A stretch of DNA of 64,000 bases from Pinus tabuliformis (GCA_031772625.1 CM062812.1:734053714-734117713); one strand, 5' to 3'; positions 12,610-24,706 are shown, counted from the first letter of the stretch. Notes: generated from the letters alone by a model not told the origin. Numbers and translations: made by a program.

Positions 12610-13112
12610 AACTATGCTACATCACCGGCTGAATATGTAGTCTTTACTGAAATGAAGTGAGCTACCTTTCTCAACCTGTCCACCATGACCATAATATAAT
12701 CACGTTGCTTTATTGTCCTCAAAAGACCTGTAATGAAATCCATGGAAATGACCTCCCATTTCCATTCCAAAATTGCTATAGGCTGTAGTAAACCACCCAG
12801 ATGATTAAATTCTGCCTTGACCTACTGACAATCTAAAGTTATAGCTATGAACTCTGCCATTTCCTTCTTAATATTTGACCAATAGTAGAACTTTTTCACC
12901 GTCATCAATGCCTTCTGATATCGTGGATGACCAGAGTATGGCTTGTCGTGAAACTCCCTCAAGATAAGCTTCTTGAGCTCACTAGAATTTCACACATAAA
13001 TCTTGTTTCTAATTCTTACCAAACCATATACCATGATACAATAGTCTGCATCTTGATCACTTGTACCTATACCTGGAGTTGTACCTACACCTCTACCTGT
13101 GCTTTGTTGTAA
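12610..13112 (-). pseudogene. Element E integrase, truncated
   Basis: Translating leftward gives a gypsy integrase N-terminus with EFHDKPYSGHPRYQK (zinc-binding His region), then LDCQ, where the first Cys of the usual CxxC pair is missing. This is followed by ILEWKWEVISMDFITGL, carrying the first catalytic Asp, and VDRLRKVAHFISVKTTYS. Homology stops near 12610, before the second Asp and Glu of the DDE triad, so the catalytic core is cut off. Stops interrupt the frame. The WKWE.I.MDF.TGL signature is common to chromovirus-like Ty3/gypsy elements; I do not assign a lineage. Confidence 0.75.
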
Positions 13113-13210
13113 TCTGTGCATAATCCCCATGTATTTTTCATCCTGTTGTCCTCCCTGCAAGATCCTATCCTATATCTTTGTCCTATAAGAGCTCATAACT
13201 TCTATATTAG

Positions 13211-14540
13211 TTACCTATACCTTCCTTCTAAAATCATATGCAACTCGATTCTCTTTCGTTTTATAGATCTGATCTCGAAGTTGAACTCACTAAAGGTAGC
13301 CAACCATCTAGCTTGCCTAGAATTTAGATTCGGTTGGTAAAACAAATAACTCAACCCACTGTGATCACTCATCAATGTAAACCTCCTACTGAGAAGATAG
13401 CACCTCCACATCTTCAATGCATGCAACATCATTGCTAGCTTAAGATCATGTGTCAGATAGTTCTGCTCATGTTCATTTAGTTTCTATGATTCATAGCACA
13501 CTACCTAATCTTCTTGAATGAGAACTCCACCAACTCCTCTCTTGCAAACATCTGTACACACTATAAACTCTTTATCTAGATCGACAATCTTTAGCACTAG
13601 TGCATGTGTCAACAACTGGTTAAGTTAATCAAAACTAGCCTCACATTCATCTCTCCATTTGAACTTCTTACCTTTCCACTACAATGATGTGATAGGATAT
13701 GCAATGCGTGAGAATTTACTGATGAACTTCCTGTAGTAACCTACCAATCCCATGAATCATCTCACCTCATACGGATTCATAGGAGTTGCTCACTCGAGTA
13801 AAGTCCTTATCTTTTCTACATCTACTGCTATGTCATCCTTGGAGACAACATGCCCCAATTAATGTACCTCAGTTTGAAAGAAGTTTCACTTTCTAAGTTT
13901 AGCATTCAACTAACGCTCTCTTAGCAATCTCAACATTGTTTCTAAATGCTCAACATGTTCTTCCTCATTCTTAGAATATACCAATATGGAATCAATGAAT
14001 ACAATAACAAACTTCTCCAAATAAGGATGCAACACACTATACACTAAACACATGAATGTAGCAGGAGCATTAGCCAACCGAATGAAACAAAAACAAACTC
14101 ATAATGCACATAACTGGTCTTAAATGCAATCTTCAAGATATCCTCTTCATTCATGTGTACCTGATGGTATCCCGATCTCTAATCGATCTTAGAGAACACT
14201 AATTCTCTCTTTAACTGATCAAACAAATTATCAATCCTTGGCAATGGGTACCTGTTCTTGATGGTTATTTTGCTCAACTACCTGTAGTCAATGCATAATC
14301 TAAAAGAATGAGCTTTCTTCTTCACGAACAACACTAGTGCGCCCCAAGGTGATACACTGAGCCTAATGTACCCCTTGTCCAACATTTCCTTCAGTTACAA
14401 CTTTAACTCACGAACTCGGGTGTGCTCATCTTGTATTCTTTTGATGTTGGAGTTGCCCCTGATACCAACTCAATAGAGAATTCTACTTCCCTATGAGGTG
14501 GAAACTGTGTAATGTCATCAAGAAATACATCCTGAAACTA
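13211..14540 (-). pseudogene. Element E reverse transcriptase and RNase H, decayed
   Basis: Fragments in order on the minus strand: a region before RT (FLDDITQFPPHREVEFSIEL, about 14530), a degraded RT core, NAPATFMCLVYSVLHPYLEK near 14060, then FVIVFIDSILVYSK, where the active-site FIDD has become FIDS. The thumb region GLVGYYRKFISKFS follows. RNase H ends with HSGLSYLFYQPNLNSRQARW and FSEFNFEIRS (13211-13432). Many stops and frameshifts show long inactivity. The gag-PR-RT-RH-INT order supports a single Ty3/gypsy element. Confidence 0.8.
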
Positions 14541-14639
14541 TTGCAAAACAAGGTACCTACTTAACACATCAACATCCTCAACCTCCTTATCCTTATCACT
14601 AGAAATGTATACTATAAACGTCACACACCCTTTTCTATA

Positions 14640-15060
14640 GCTATTCTTAGTCTACATAGTGGTAACCATCCTCACTAATGTAGGCTTCTTCTTTCCCTAC
14701 AAAGTCCTCTTTTCCCCACAATCATCCACACACTCAATGGCCTTGTCGAAGAAATCCACTTTGGTTCTATGAAGATATATCTAATCCATACCCAAAACCA
14801 TACTATATGATCCAAATAGCAGTACATTCAAATGTGATGCTCTATACATACCATTTAGCCCAAATGTAAAAGCTCTTACCCAATGGTGAACTCACATCTT
14901 TGTAGTTGTAGCTAACTATATGAATCGATATTTTGCATGCACTTATTTTCTCAAACCACACTTATCCACTAGGTCAGGATTAATATAACTATAGTTAGAT
15001 CTAGGATCAATTAAAATAGAAGCAAATTGATCACAAATCTTACTGTCCATCTCAATTATT
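14640..15060 (-). pseudogene. Element E protease region, decayed
   Basis: The minus strand near 14960-15010 reads ILIDPRSNYSYINPDLV, matching the aspartic protease motif of Ty3/gypsy elements (usually LIDPGSTHSFI) with Gly replaced by Arg next to the catalytic Asp. Downstream residues (VLGMDWIYLHR-like, with stops) fit the end of the protease and the linker to RT. Confidence 0.65.
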
Positions 15061-15189
15061 GATGCCTAATGATCTGTGTGCCTACTGTCCACAACTACAT
15101 AGATCCGAGGAAAGTTACAACCAACATCACCAACTGCATGTTCCTCCTAATAACTATAGATATGGGGTCTACAACCACTCTGATACTAC

Positions 15190-16359
15190 AAACAATCCCT
15201 CTTATGATGGTCCTTACCACATATCCAACATTGTAATGGTTCCCAACCACCACCTCTAGATTGTTGCTCTCCATGTCCTTTCTCAGTTGTATTGAACTTC
15301 TTGTAAGCTTGCATCTTGAAGTATTCCTCTCTTTGGTGGCCATTTTCCTTTAGCTTTCCGATTTCTTTTCAAGTCATGCTTATGCCCAACTTTGCGCTTC
15401 GACTGCTCATAACAATGTTTCAACTTTCATATGGCCTCCTCCAATGATCTAGGCTCATCAAACTAAATCTAGTCTATGTATGAAAATGAAAATCCACTGA
15501 TGAATCTCTAAACCTTTGCCTTCTCCTCCTTGAGATAAGGCACAGATCTCAACAACTCCAAAAACCTGCTAGTATACTCATCATCTGTCATAGAGCCCAT
15601 ATGCAATTCATAAAATTCCTTAGCTCTCTCATCATATAAGTACCTCTCCGACAAGTACTTCTTCTTGAAGAGCCTTTAAAACACATGGCAAGTCAAATCT
15701 TCCTCATGTATACCTTTTATATTCTTCACATCTTCCCACAAAATATCTACTTTACCTTTGATACTGAAAGTGGCTATCTTTTGTTTCATGTTTTCTGAAT
15801 AATCATGCAATCGAAAGAATTTATTCATACCAAGCAACCATGCCTTTGCATCCTGTGATTTACTTATCTCTCTATCAAAGGTAGGTGGCTTTTCATTCTT
15901 ATATTCATATATCAAGTATCCCCTATCACTCCTCCTGTAAGGATGATAACAATGACGATTGTGATGCCTGTCAGAACTAGAACTAGGATAGTACCTATAT
16001 CGATCACCTCTCATATCCAGAGTGTCTAACAACTTGTCATCTATGATCATGTCATATCTATTTGACCTCTGTCTACTAGGATACCTACATCCATATGCCC
16101 AATTAGTTTTATCCTCATGTCCATGGCTGATCCGAAGTTGTCCCTATCGCTACAAATCTGACAGACTCTGAAGTAGTATCGCATTCACCTCTTCTTGTTT
16201 CTCTTGTGCCTAAGTGATTTTGTCATTGTTTTCTCTAAAACTCCTTATTTCTTCCATTAGGCTTCTCAATGTGTCTGCAAAATCAAAAGAGTGCCCCATA
16301 CCACACCGCCCATATGATGCATAGGGAGATTCTATGTAGTCTACCACCTTGCTAGCCAT
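15190..16359 (-). pseudogene. Element E Gag, decayed
   Basis: A start at 16357-16359 opens a frame beginning MASKVVDY; it is interrupted at several codons. The capsid-like part (15676-16050) reads KPPTFDREISKSQDAKAWLL and then a stretch with HDYSENMKQKIATFSIKGK, typical of the Retrotrans_gag domain. Further on, in broken frames, come RFLELLRSVPYLKEEKAKVQRF and a remnant CCHC knuckle near 15220. An Arg/Tyr/His-rich insert precedes the capsid. The start lies about 670 bases from the PBS at 17031-17042. Confidence 0.75.
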
Positions 16360-17030
16360 ATGATCTCTTTTCTCCAAGGCATACTATGTCATTTAAACCA
16401 AATCACAATAAACCAATGTACCTTAGAATAATTTGGGGAGGATATCTTGTTTAGAAGATCATAAAATCAACGTGATACATGTATAACATAATCATAACAA
16501 CATATATACATATATCGAATAAGTGTGTCAATGCACAAACATCATTCTAGCTAGAGTCCATTCATCAATGCAAGGCCCTATCAACAATGCATGTTATGAC
16601 CTCATGCATGACAACAACCATTACTCTAATGTACACATTGCCACATGCAACTATCAACATGCATAAGTAATTCCTAATCAACTAAGCATACGTATAAATG
16701 CATGTACTCGAGCACAAGCAATCAATTCTTGTAACCAACCTATAAGGCTGATACATGTAATCAAATAACCACAAGTGTAACCTAACATACAAGGATGTAA
16801 GTAGGCAACAAAAAATCAGCATCTAAGTGACATGTAACGATATGTATCTAGTCATATAATTATTTTAATGCATCCCATAAGATCAATGTCATGTTCCTCA
16901 TGACAACCTTACTACAATCATGATCAACATGAGGCAATGGAACATGCACATGGAATGCAAGTGTAAGAGACACACATGCAACTCACATGCATGCATGACC
17001 AACACCTTCACCCAACAAGAGTGCAACCAT
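16360..17030 (-). other. Untranslated leader of element E
   Basis: Sequence between the E gag start and its PBS, rich in CATG/ATGCAT words (for example 16570-16640 and 16970-17000). No gene recognised. Confidence 0.5.
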
Positions 17031-17042
17031 TCTCTGATACCA
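17031..17042 (-). other. Primer-binding site of element E (initiator Met tRNA type)
   Basis: The minus strand reads TGGTATCAGAGA, matching the TGGTATCAGAGC form complementary to plant initiator tRNA-Met. A 3-base spacer separates it from the LTR end (GGTGTTACA on the minus strand, plus 17046). Confidence 0.8.
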
Positions 17043-17045
17043 ATC

Positions 17046-17375
17046 TGTAACACCCCCTCCTTCTAGGTCTACCAAAGCAACTAACCTGCCAGGGTAAACA
17101 TGTAACAAGAGAGGCTATTATAAGGGATTTAACCTCCTTAGTGACCTTAAGGAAATGGAATCGATGAAACACCTTAAACAAACCCATCCACGTTAGTAGC
17201 AACACCCTCAAAATACATGTCAACCACTTAGACATCTTGTCCTTGACTCACACTGATGATTTAAACCATAACCCCTAGTCACTCTCATGTTATAGGCAAG
17301 ACAATGAGCAAAAGACAAAGTTTCTCTCACAGACCTCTGTGTTAGCGTCCCTATACTATTTTTAGAAGACCTGTG
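17046..17375 (-). repeat. Element E 5' LTR, PBS-proximal part
   Basis: It starts TGTAACACCCCC on the plus strand next to the PBS and is cut at 17375 by element A. The text just before the cut (CTATACTATTTTTAGAAGACC) is nearly repeated just after A (about 28435-28460). A therefore landed inside a short tandem duplication of roughly 35 bp in this LTR. Confidence 0.65.
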
Positions 17376-18386
17376 TGTTATAGCTCCAAATCTCACTCTT
17401 ATGGTTTGTGATGCTGCACTCATGGCCTAGGGCAACCCCTCCTTCCAGACCTGGTCCTAAAATTTAAAAAACAGTGTTTTATCCCTTATACGCGACATTG
17501 CCCTGAGTTAAACGCGTGTACACGCGGGTCTGTGTATACCCAACCCGCGTGTATGTATTAAAACACTTAAAAAAATAAATAATTCCTTATTTTCGGGTAG
17601 AGATCGCGGGTTTTACCTGTTGATCACCTGTTAGTGCCCGTGGCCCAACTGTTCCCAACCAACTCCTAACTAAAAAACTACTTTGGAGATGGTATAAAAA
17701 GACATCAAAGGGAAGGCCTAAGGGAGAGAGAAAAGAGAGCAAGATTATTATGCTGAGATTTTCCCCTTAGACCAGGTCTGAAGTCCTTGGTGCTTTCTGC
17801 ACTTCCCCCACTTTGCATAGGAAACCCTTGTTTCCATGTGTATTGGTGATCATTCATCCTTTATATCACCATTGAGTAAGACTTGGAAGGAGCTCTTGTT
17901 GGAGGCTTGAGGCTGGAATGAATCCGGGAGGAAGCTTTGCTTGGAGCCTGCTGAAGGTGTTTCAGGTGAAATCTTTCCGTTATATGTACTTTACTTGCCT
18001 TTATATAAAGAAACACGTCTTGGTTCCCGAAACAATCTTTCTTTATGCTTATGAGATTCTTGTCTTGAATTCTTATGCAAGTAGTTACTTAAAGATTTTT
18101 ATAACTAACTTTATAGCATGAAGATGGTTTATGTATAAGTATTTGTCCATGTACTGCTGTGTTCTTTGATTTGTTGGTTTTACAGGTCAAAGGAGAGGAA
18201 GGGAACTCCAAGAAGGGTTTGGACCCTAAAGGCCTTCTCGAACGTAGGACCTTAGGTACGTACCCTCAACATTAGAATTTGCTTACAGTAAAGGTAATGG
18301 CTGTGTGTGTGTTTCTTTGAATAAGCAATTTTCAGTCTGGTAGAGTCTTAACCCAAAGGACCCTAGGGGTACTTTCCCCTCAACCA
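17376..18386 (+). repeat. 5' LTR of element A
   Basis: It starts TGTTATAGCTCC and ends CTCAACCA. A TATA box (TATAAAAA, 17693-17700) predicts transcription from about 17725. Upstream, ACACGCGGGT (17520-17529) and ACCCGCGTGT (17543-17552) form a perfect 10-bp inverted repeat among further CGCG words (17490-17516). A possible leader intron has donor TTTCAG/GTGAAA at 17966 and acceptor TTTTACAG ending at 18185; both sites are present in both LTRs, but splicing is unproven. Confidence 0.92.
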
Positions 18387-18390
18387 GAAT

Positions 18391-18408
18391 TGGAGACCAT
18401 ACTGGGGA
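18391..18408 (+). other. Primer-binding site of element A
   Basis: TGGAGACCATACTGGGGA, four bases after the LTR end. It shares TGG and CTGGGGA with common Tat PBS forms but differs in the centre; the tRNA was not identified. Confidence 0.65.
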
Positions 18409-18427
18409 AAAAGCATCAAATGTTTTT

Positions 18428-21400
18428 ATGATGGGTTCAAATGTCCATGTGACTACTCGGTCACGTGATTATGGTGAAGCCGAAACATCTAAGGATAAAA
18501 CTATTCCCGGAGGTACTGACCTTCATATTGAGCGACCCCCTGTTGAGACTATACCTCGGATACCGAAAGGTTCCGCCAAACGCGCGACGATTAACCCTAA
18601 TGCTAGGGCCGCCCAGAATTACTCCATTGTGGAGGATCTGGCTCAAAGCCCGTGTGCTATGTCCGCTTTAGAGGTTCTCCAGTCGTGTCCGGCTCAAAGA
18701 AGTGCTTTACTCTCCGCAATTGGAGCAGTTGATCCGGCTAACTCTTTAGTGCTCACTTTTGACATGTTAAATGTCAAAAAGCGACTCCCTCATCATATGG
18801 CTTTTCAGATAAAGTCTACATACCGGAAAATCAATATTTTTCGCACCGTTATAGATGAAGGAGCTTCCACATGTGTCATGTCGATGTCATGTTGGAAGGC
18901 TATTGGTTCACCTTCGGCTGTTCCTTCACCAACCGTCTTGACTGCATTTGATGGTCATTCTCACAAGCCGCATGGGATTATCCCAGCCTTTCCTATATGT
19001 GTTGGAGGGAAGGTCGTTAATATCGAAGTTGAAGTCGTAGATGCTAACCTAGACTATAATCTCCTATTAGGAAGGAACTGGGTATACGAAATGGAAGCCG
19101 TCGTATCGACTCTGTTTCGTGTCATTTGCTTTCCTCATGAGGGGAAAATCGTTAAGGTTGATCAATTGGACTATTCCCCAATCGATCCTCAAGCAAGCTC
19201 CGACTCTACTGTTCCTTTGGTGGATAACCCTCGCCCGCCGACTGAGAATTTAGGAGTAGGGATGTATTCCTCATTGATGGGTACGTTTGATCTTCCCTCT
19301 CCTTTTGCAAAAATCAATGCTATTTCATCATCCAAGGAGTCTCCTCGAGAAGCGTTCTTCCGAACTCATTATTTTTCCGACCCTTGGACCTTGCCTTCAC
19401 CTACGACCACATTAGTTGAAGGACAAGTAAATGGAATGGCATTTCCTATATCTGCAGCTGAGCTTAGATATCAGTCTATCGTAGACTCTGCAGATAACCA
19501 CTCCACTCCTTTTTCTGAAGAAGAGTTGGATGGTCATGTGGCCCCAGCCTGGAGCCTAGATTTTATCTCTACCTTGGATTGCTTGGATTCAATTTTACCT
19601 TCTGAAGAAGCAATCCTTGAAGCAATGATGGGTATAGATCAACCTTGGGAAGACTTACACCATCGTTCGTACTTTCTTCCTCCTTTGCAGGAAGTGGAAT
19701 CTAGGTTTTCCGAGCTCTGTACTAGTGATGTTGATATGGTGTCGAACCCTTTGGCTCCAGCACACATTCACGCCGAAGGTAATATGTCGGTAATTTCAAA
19801 AACGATACCCATCAACATCTCTAAGGACCCTAACATCATTGAGAATATCTTCATCGGAATTGAGTGTTCCCCTGAAGAAATTCAAATCTACACCGACCTC
19901 TTTAAGGAATATCGTGACGTATTTGCTTGGTCTTATGAAGAAATGCCTGGAATTGATCCTTCTATAGTTCAACATGAGATCAAGACATATGAAAACGCGA
20001 AACCTATTCGTCAAAGACTTCGTCCGGTTAACCCTAGGAAAGCAGCAGCTATCAAAGCTGAAGTCCAGAAGCTGCTAAAGGCGGGTTTTATATACCCTGT
20101 TCCTCTTACCGATTGGGTTTCTAATCCAGTCCCCGTAGATAAAAAGCAAGGAACAATCCGAGTATGCATCGATTTTAGGGATCTAAATAAGGCTTGTCCA
20201 AAAGACAATTACCCCACGCCATTTATTGATCAAATTATCGACGAGTGTGCGGGTAACGAGATTTTTTCCTTCATGGATGGTTTTTCAGGTTATAATCAAA
20301 TCTCTATCCGTCCTGAGGATCAGCATAAGACAGCCTTCATATGTCCATGGGGTACTTTTGCATATCGAAAGATGCCTTTTGGTCTTAAAAATGCTGGAGC
20401 CACATTTCAGCGGGCCATGTCATACGCTTTCCATGACATCAAACATGTCATCGAGGCATACTTAGATGATCTCGTTGCTCGTTCTCGAAAGAGAACAGAT
20501 CACCCTAGTCATCTTTGATTAGTCTTTGAGAGATGTCGTTTTTATAAAATCCGGTTGAATCCCAACAAGTGTGTTTTCGCGGTTACGTCCGGTCGGCTGT
20601 TAGGGTTTATTGTGTCCAATGAAGGGATTCGAGTTGATCCCTTCAAGGTTGAGGCAATAATTCAGTTGCCTCCCCCGTCTTCACTTCGGCAACTTCAAAG
20701 TCTTCAAGGGAAGGCTAACTTCTTAAGACGGTTTATAGCAAATTACGCCGAGATCACTAAAGGGTTCATGCGTCTACTACGGAAAGGAGTTCCATTTATA
20801 TGGGATGACTTTGCGCAGCGGTCTTTTGATGCTTTGAAAAAAGCATTAGTCTCTGCCCCGCTTTTGAGTCCACCGGATTATGGTCGAGACTTCCTTTTAT
20901 ATCTCGCTGCAGCAAAATCAACCATTGTTATGGTTCTAGTTCAGGAGGACGATGATCTCGCCGAGCACGTCATTTATTATTTGAGCTGAGGCTTAATAGG
21001 CCCTGAACTTCGCTATTCTCCGGTTGAGAAGTTGGCCTTGGCAGCTGTCCATGCTGTCCAACGGCTCCGTCATTATATTTTGCTGCGTAAAACTTTTGTC
21101 TTAGCGGCAGTCAATCCATTTCAATTTTTCCTCAGTAGGCGAGTGATTGGGGGCAAATATAATAGATGGATAGTCATTTTGCAAGAATTTGATCTCGAGT
21201 TCTTGTCTGCCAAATCTAAGAAATCCATGGTTTTTGCGGAACTTATCTCGGAGCTACCTTGTGGAGATGATATTGTTTATGAGGAAAGTTTACCTGACGA
21301 ACATATATTCCTCATCTCTGCACAAGACCCTTGGTATGGAGATATCATTGTTTATCTCCAGACTTCGAAGTGCCCCTCTACTTTCTCCAAGGATGAACGT

Positions 21401-22576
21401 CGCAAATTACGTCACCTGGCAAGAAACTATGTTATTGTTGGTGACACATTATATCGTCGAGGGGTTGACTCAATCCTCCGGCGTTGTTTAACCTTAGAGG
21501 AAGCGGAGTCCGTGCTCAATGATTGCCACAGTGGAGCTTGTGGTGGTCATCTATTAGGGCTTGCTACAGCCCAACGCATCTTACGTGCTGGCTATTTTTG
21601 GCCTTCACTTTTTAAGGACTATGTGGAAGCGGTCAAACGCTGCCACCCATGTCAAGTTTTTACTCGGAAGATGCGTGCGCATCCAGCTCCTCTTTTTCCC
21701 GTTGTCACTGTCGGTCCCTTTACTAAGTGGGGCATTGACTTTACGACTTGTAAACCGCCTTCAGCGGCGAATCACAAGTATATTATCGTGGCTGTAGACT
21801 ACTTCACGAAGTGGGCTAAGGCCATGCCTACTTATAAGAACGATAGTGACACGGTAGCTTTGTTTCTTTTCAATCAGATCATCTCAAGATTCGGTATCCC
21901 AAGGGAGGTTGTCACTGACCATGGCAGTCATTTCCAGAATCAATTGATGTCCGAATTGGCTCGTAAATTAGGCTTTCGTCAGGAGCATTCATCCCCTTAT
22001 TATCCTCAGGCCAATGGGCAGGTCGAGGCAGTTAACAAAACTCTCAAGACGATACTCCAACGGACAATCGATAAAAATCGGTCCAATTGGTACATTATGT
22101 TGTATCTGGCTCTATGGGCATACCGAACCTCCGTCAAAACGGCTACTGGTTTTACACCTTTTCAGTTGGTTTATGGGATGGAATCCATCTTCCCGGTTGA
22201 ATGTGAAATTCCATCTCTTAAGTTGGCTGTTGAACTCCTTCCAGAGACTTCGAGTCTCGAAGAGCACCTAGTTCACTTGGAACATCTCGATGAACAGCGT
22301 CGAGACACCGCCACGATGAATGAGGCTCATAAGAAAAGGGTTAAAACGCAGTATGATAAGTCTGTCCATCCTCGAGTCTTTTCTGAAGGTGACCTTGTCT
22401 TGTTCTATGACCAAGATAAAGACACCTTGGGGGCAGGCAAATTTAGGCCTATGTGGTACGGTCCTTTCATTGTTAAACGAGTTTTAGAAAAAGGGTCGTA
22501 TGAGTTAATCGAATTTGAAGGGAACAAGCTGGTGGAGCCCCGAAATGGGCTCTACCTAAAGAAGTACTTTTCTTAG
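18428..22576 (+). pseudogene. pol: Tat-type Pol polyprotein (PR-RT-RH-INT) with two premature TGA
   Basis: A 1383-codon frame starts 41 bases after the LTR. It is open except for TGA at 20516-20518 and 20987-20989, both where relatives have Arg (HL[R]LVFERCR, YLS[R]GL), as expected from CGA-to-TGA decay. Domains: a linker resembling the end of Tat Gag (to about residue 125); aspartic protease with DEGAS at 143-147 instead of D-S/T-G and LLLGRNW at about 212; RT from about 500 with FSFMDGFSGYNQI and intact YLDDL at about 678; RNase H at about 810-940, whose first catalytic Asp is absent (LYLAAAKS), as is usual in Tat; integrase with a HHCC finger (about 1030-1075) and catalytic Asp, Asp and Glu near 1103, 1164 and 1200 (D-X35-E). 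The terminal region ends KKYFS. It copies element RNA to DNA and integrates it. No capsid or zinc knuckle precedes the protease. Confidence 0.93.
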
Positions 22577-22651
22577 TTCAGGCTAGGCAATGACTTCTTT
22601 GTACTTTATGTATATATTTATACATATATCGTCGAGCGTTTTCTGATATCA

Positions 22652-23107
22652 GTGCTTTTTGGTCTGCTGTGGCAGGTGCTGATGGATGATTTGGTCTATT
22701 TTGGGTTCGCTGATGGTGCTAGTCGACACACTCGGAATCTTGCTTCCGCAGCTTGGGTACTTTATTATCCAACTGGTCAATTGATGGTATCGAGAGGCGT
22801 GTGTATCGGTCCCGCTTCAAACAATATGGCCGAGTATACAGTTGTTATCAATTTATTATCCGAGGCAATCTCTTATGGGATCGACTCGTTGGTAGTATAT
22901 CTTGATTCTCAATTGATAGTGTCTCAATTAAATAACATTTATCGCGTTAGGGATCCATTATTATATTGCTAATATTTAAGGGTGAGGTTGTTGCAAAGAT
23001 CATTTATTTACATTAATTATTTGCACATTCCAAGATCTCAAAATTGGTTAGCTGATTCTATCGCTAATCAAGCATTAGACTGGCATATCAATCATTCATC
23101 ATCATAA
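22652..23107 (+). pseudogene. Archaeal-type RNase H (aRNH) downstream of integrase
   Basis: This 152-codon stretch is in the same frame as pol, beyond the pol TAG (22574-22576), with no stop between. It contains four acidic motifs of the aRNH fold: FADGAS, NNMAEY, YLDSQL and LADSIAN. One TAA at 22970-22972 interrupts it before a conserved-looking YLRVRLLQRSF segment. In Tat elements this second RNase H is thought to replace the degenerate gypsy RNase H (Ustyantsev and colleagues), removing RNA from RNA:DNA hybrids. The first plain ATG is at about 22681 (MDDLVYFGF). Because integrase ends at a TAG in the same frame, the domain could be made by readthrough, by splicing (CTGTGGCAG/GT at about 22675 resembles an acceptor), or separately. 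Confidence 0.85.
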
Positions 23108-23234
23108 AATCATGCATCAAAAAGTCAAACTGTATATATATATATATATATCATAAAGCGCCTCGAGTGTACATATGTGTGTCCAAAAATATGCAAAATT
23201 GGGACTCAAATGCCCATAATCATGTCAGGCATAT
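23108..23234. other. Convergent intergenic tail in element A
   Basis: AT-rich 127 bp between the aRNH stop (plus) and the antisense gene stop (minus), with a short TA run near 23133-23150. It probably serves as the 3' untranslated region for both. Confidence 0.5.
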
Positions 23235-24473
23235 CTAACGCCTCGGCTCAGGATGAGCATCTAAATATGTAACTATGGCATTGGCCACACGCCGAAAGAC
23301 GCGAACCCAGTCACGTGGCATGCCAACCACATGACGCTGCATATCCGAAGGAAGGTCCTCTATCTCGGCCATCGGTACTCGGTAGCTCAGTCTCGCCAAG
23401 TGTCGCTGGACGTTGTTTAGGGTCCATTCCGTATCGGCAGCCGCCTCTTCGGCTCCTCGGCCACGCCGTCCATGCCGCGGGAATCCATCTGGTCGTACGG
23501 GCCCAATGTCTGGAACATGATCATCATATTAGTCATTTGAGTCTCACCAAAAATATTTTTCAAAATTCATCATTATATTTGAAAAATCCAAAAAAATCAT
23601 AAAATCATAAAAATTCTTACCAATCTCGCCCCATGCTGCATCCGGTGGTAACACTAGATCAGGATCTCCTCGGAAATCCAGCCCAGCATAGGGGTAGTCA
23701 TCCACGGCGATGATCTGCTGCTCCCACCAGGCAAAGAAGTCATCGTCGAATGCATTCCTTGGGACTTCCCCACCCCCCAGACGTTTCATCAAGTCAGCCC
23801 ACCAGCCCATGCGTGGATCACGTGGACTACTGATGGCAACTGCTACCCTGGGGCGGAGTGTGGGAACATTCTCGAAGAAGAAAGTGCACAAGATGGTTCC
23901 GAACCCAAAGTTCTTGGTCTGTCCCCTCCTGATAGAAGTGATTTGTTCCTTCATGTTGGCAAGAAGAGGAGTACAACAATCAAACACAGTAGTGAGACAG
24001 TCCACTGCCACGCTCATGGTTACCCGTGACGCCTGATGTAGTGAGGATGATCCGTTCACTCGAGCTATGGTGAACAAGATTATCCTGAGTGACAAACTCG
24101 CCACATATGGGATAGAGATCTAGCTCCCAACCTTCCAATGACCCGGGCAGTAAATCTATACATAGTCATCTACATTGAGGCTATTCTGTGTCCTGCCCCG
24201 GGAATGTACTACCTCTCCCCTTCGGGAAAGGCCCGTGATAAAATATATGTCTTCCACTTCTATCCTGAGTGGCATCTGATCAATCACAAATGCTTCCTCA
24301 TCGACATCCCAATAATCAATGAGCCTCTCGAGCAGACGCGTGTTTGCTTTCATATTTGGCAATTTGAAAAATTTAAGCAACCCGCATCCCCGTAGGGCAT
24401 CTAATACCTCATCATTGCCCATAACTTCATTATCCACGGTTGAGTGCTCTCTTTCACACCATGTGAGAGTCAT
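23235..24473 (-). pseudogene. Antisense spliced gene of element A (plant-mobile-domain-like), two TAG stops
   Basis: Coding exons on the minus strand are 24473-23621 and 23509-23235, joined across a 111-bp intron (23620-23510) with donor ATTG/GTAAGA and acceptor GTTCCAG/AC. The join keeps the frame to a TAG at 23235-23237: 375 codons plus stop. The start is the ATG just after a predicted acceptor (TTTTTTCTTCCAG/GATG). In-frame TAGs lie at codons 106 (24156-24158) and 118 (24120-24122). Residues 50-90 include LIDYWDVDEEAFVIDQMPLR and VEDIYFITGLSRRGE, which recall the plant mobile (aminotransferase-like) domain; that is a weak, eye-level resemblance. The last exon is Arg-rich, then helical (VQRHLARLSYRV). 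Tat relatives such as Grande also carry antisense genes (gene 23). Function unknown. Confidence 0.75.
23510..23620 (-). other. Intron 2 of the antisense gene
   Basis: GTAAGA...TTCCAG, 111 bp, AT-rich. Removing it joins GAGATTG to ACATTGGGCC in frame. The sequence downstream is GC-richer and open, supporting a real exon. Confidence 0.7.
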
Positions 24474-24474
24474 C

Positions 24475-24706
24475 CTGGAAGAAAAAATCATTTTCATCTG
24501 TTAGTTTTGTGTATAAAATTAGTTCGCTGCGCACACGCGGGTTCATATATACACAGTCGCGTGTAGGGCCGTCGTATACGCGAGTTCAATATGGCCAACC
24601 CGCGTGTACGCCGCGAAGGAATTTTTTGCAAAAATCTAACGGTAAAACATCAACTAAAATTCCTAAAAACTATCACAATTAATTGCAAGACAAGTTTGAG
24701 GCTTAC
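24475..24706 (-). other. Intron 1 (5' untranslated) of the antisense gene
   Basis: Donor TTCCAG/GTAAGC at 24706 and acceptor TTCTTCCAG at 24475 on the minus strand, 232 bp. The upstream exon (about 24790-24707) has no conserved-looking coding, so this is likely a leader intron. It contains the CGCG inverted repeat listed separately. Confidence 0.6.
24533..24607. promoter_or_regulatory. CGCG inverted repeat inside element A
   Basis: ACACGCGGGTT (24533-24543) and AACCCGCGTGT (24597-24607) are a perfect 11-bp inverted repeat. Two further CGCG words inside (GTCGCGTGTA, TATACGCGAG) form an imperfect inner stem. The same word forms the inverted repeat in the LTR at 17520-17552. CGCG boxes are bound by CAMTA-type factors in plants; binding here is inference. 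Confidence 0.6.

Noticed and set aside
20516..20989. Programmed readthrough at the two TGA codons in pol of A
   Set aside because: Both sit at conserved Arg codons compatible with CGA-to-TGA mutation, in the middle of folded domains.
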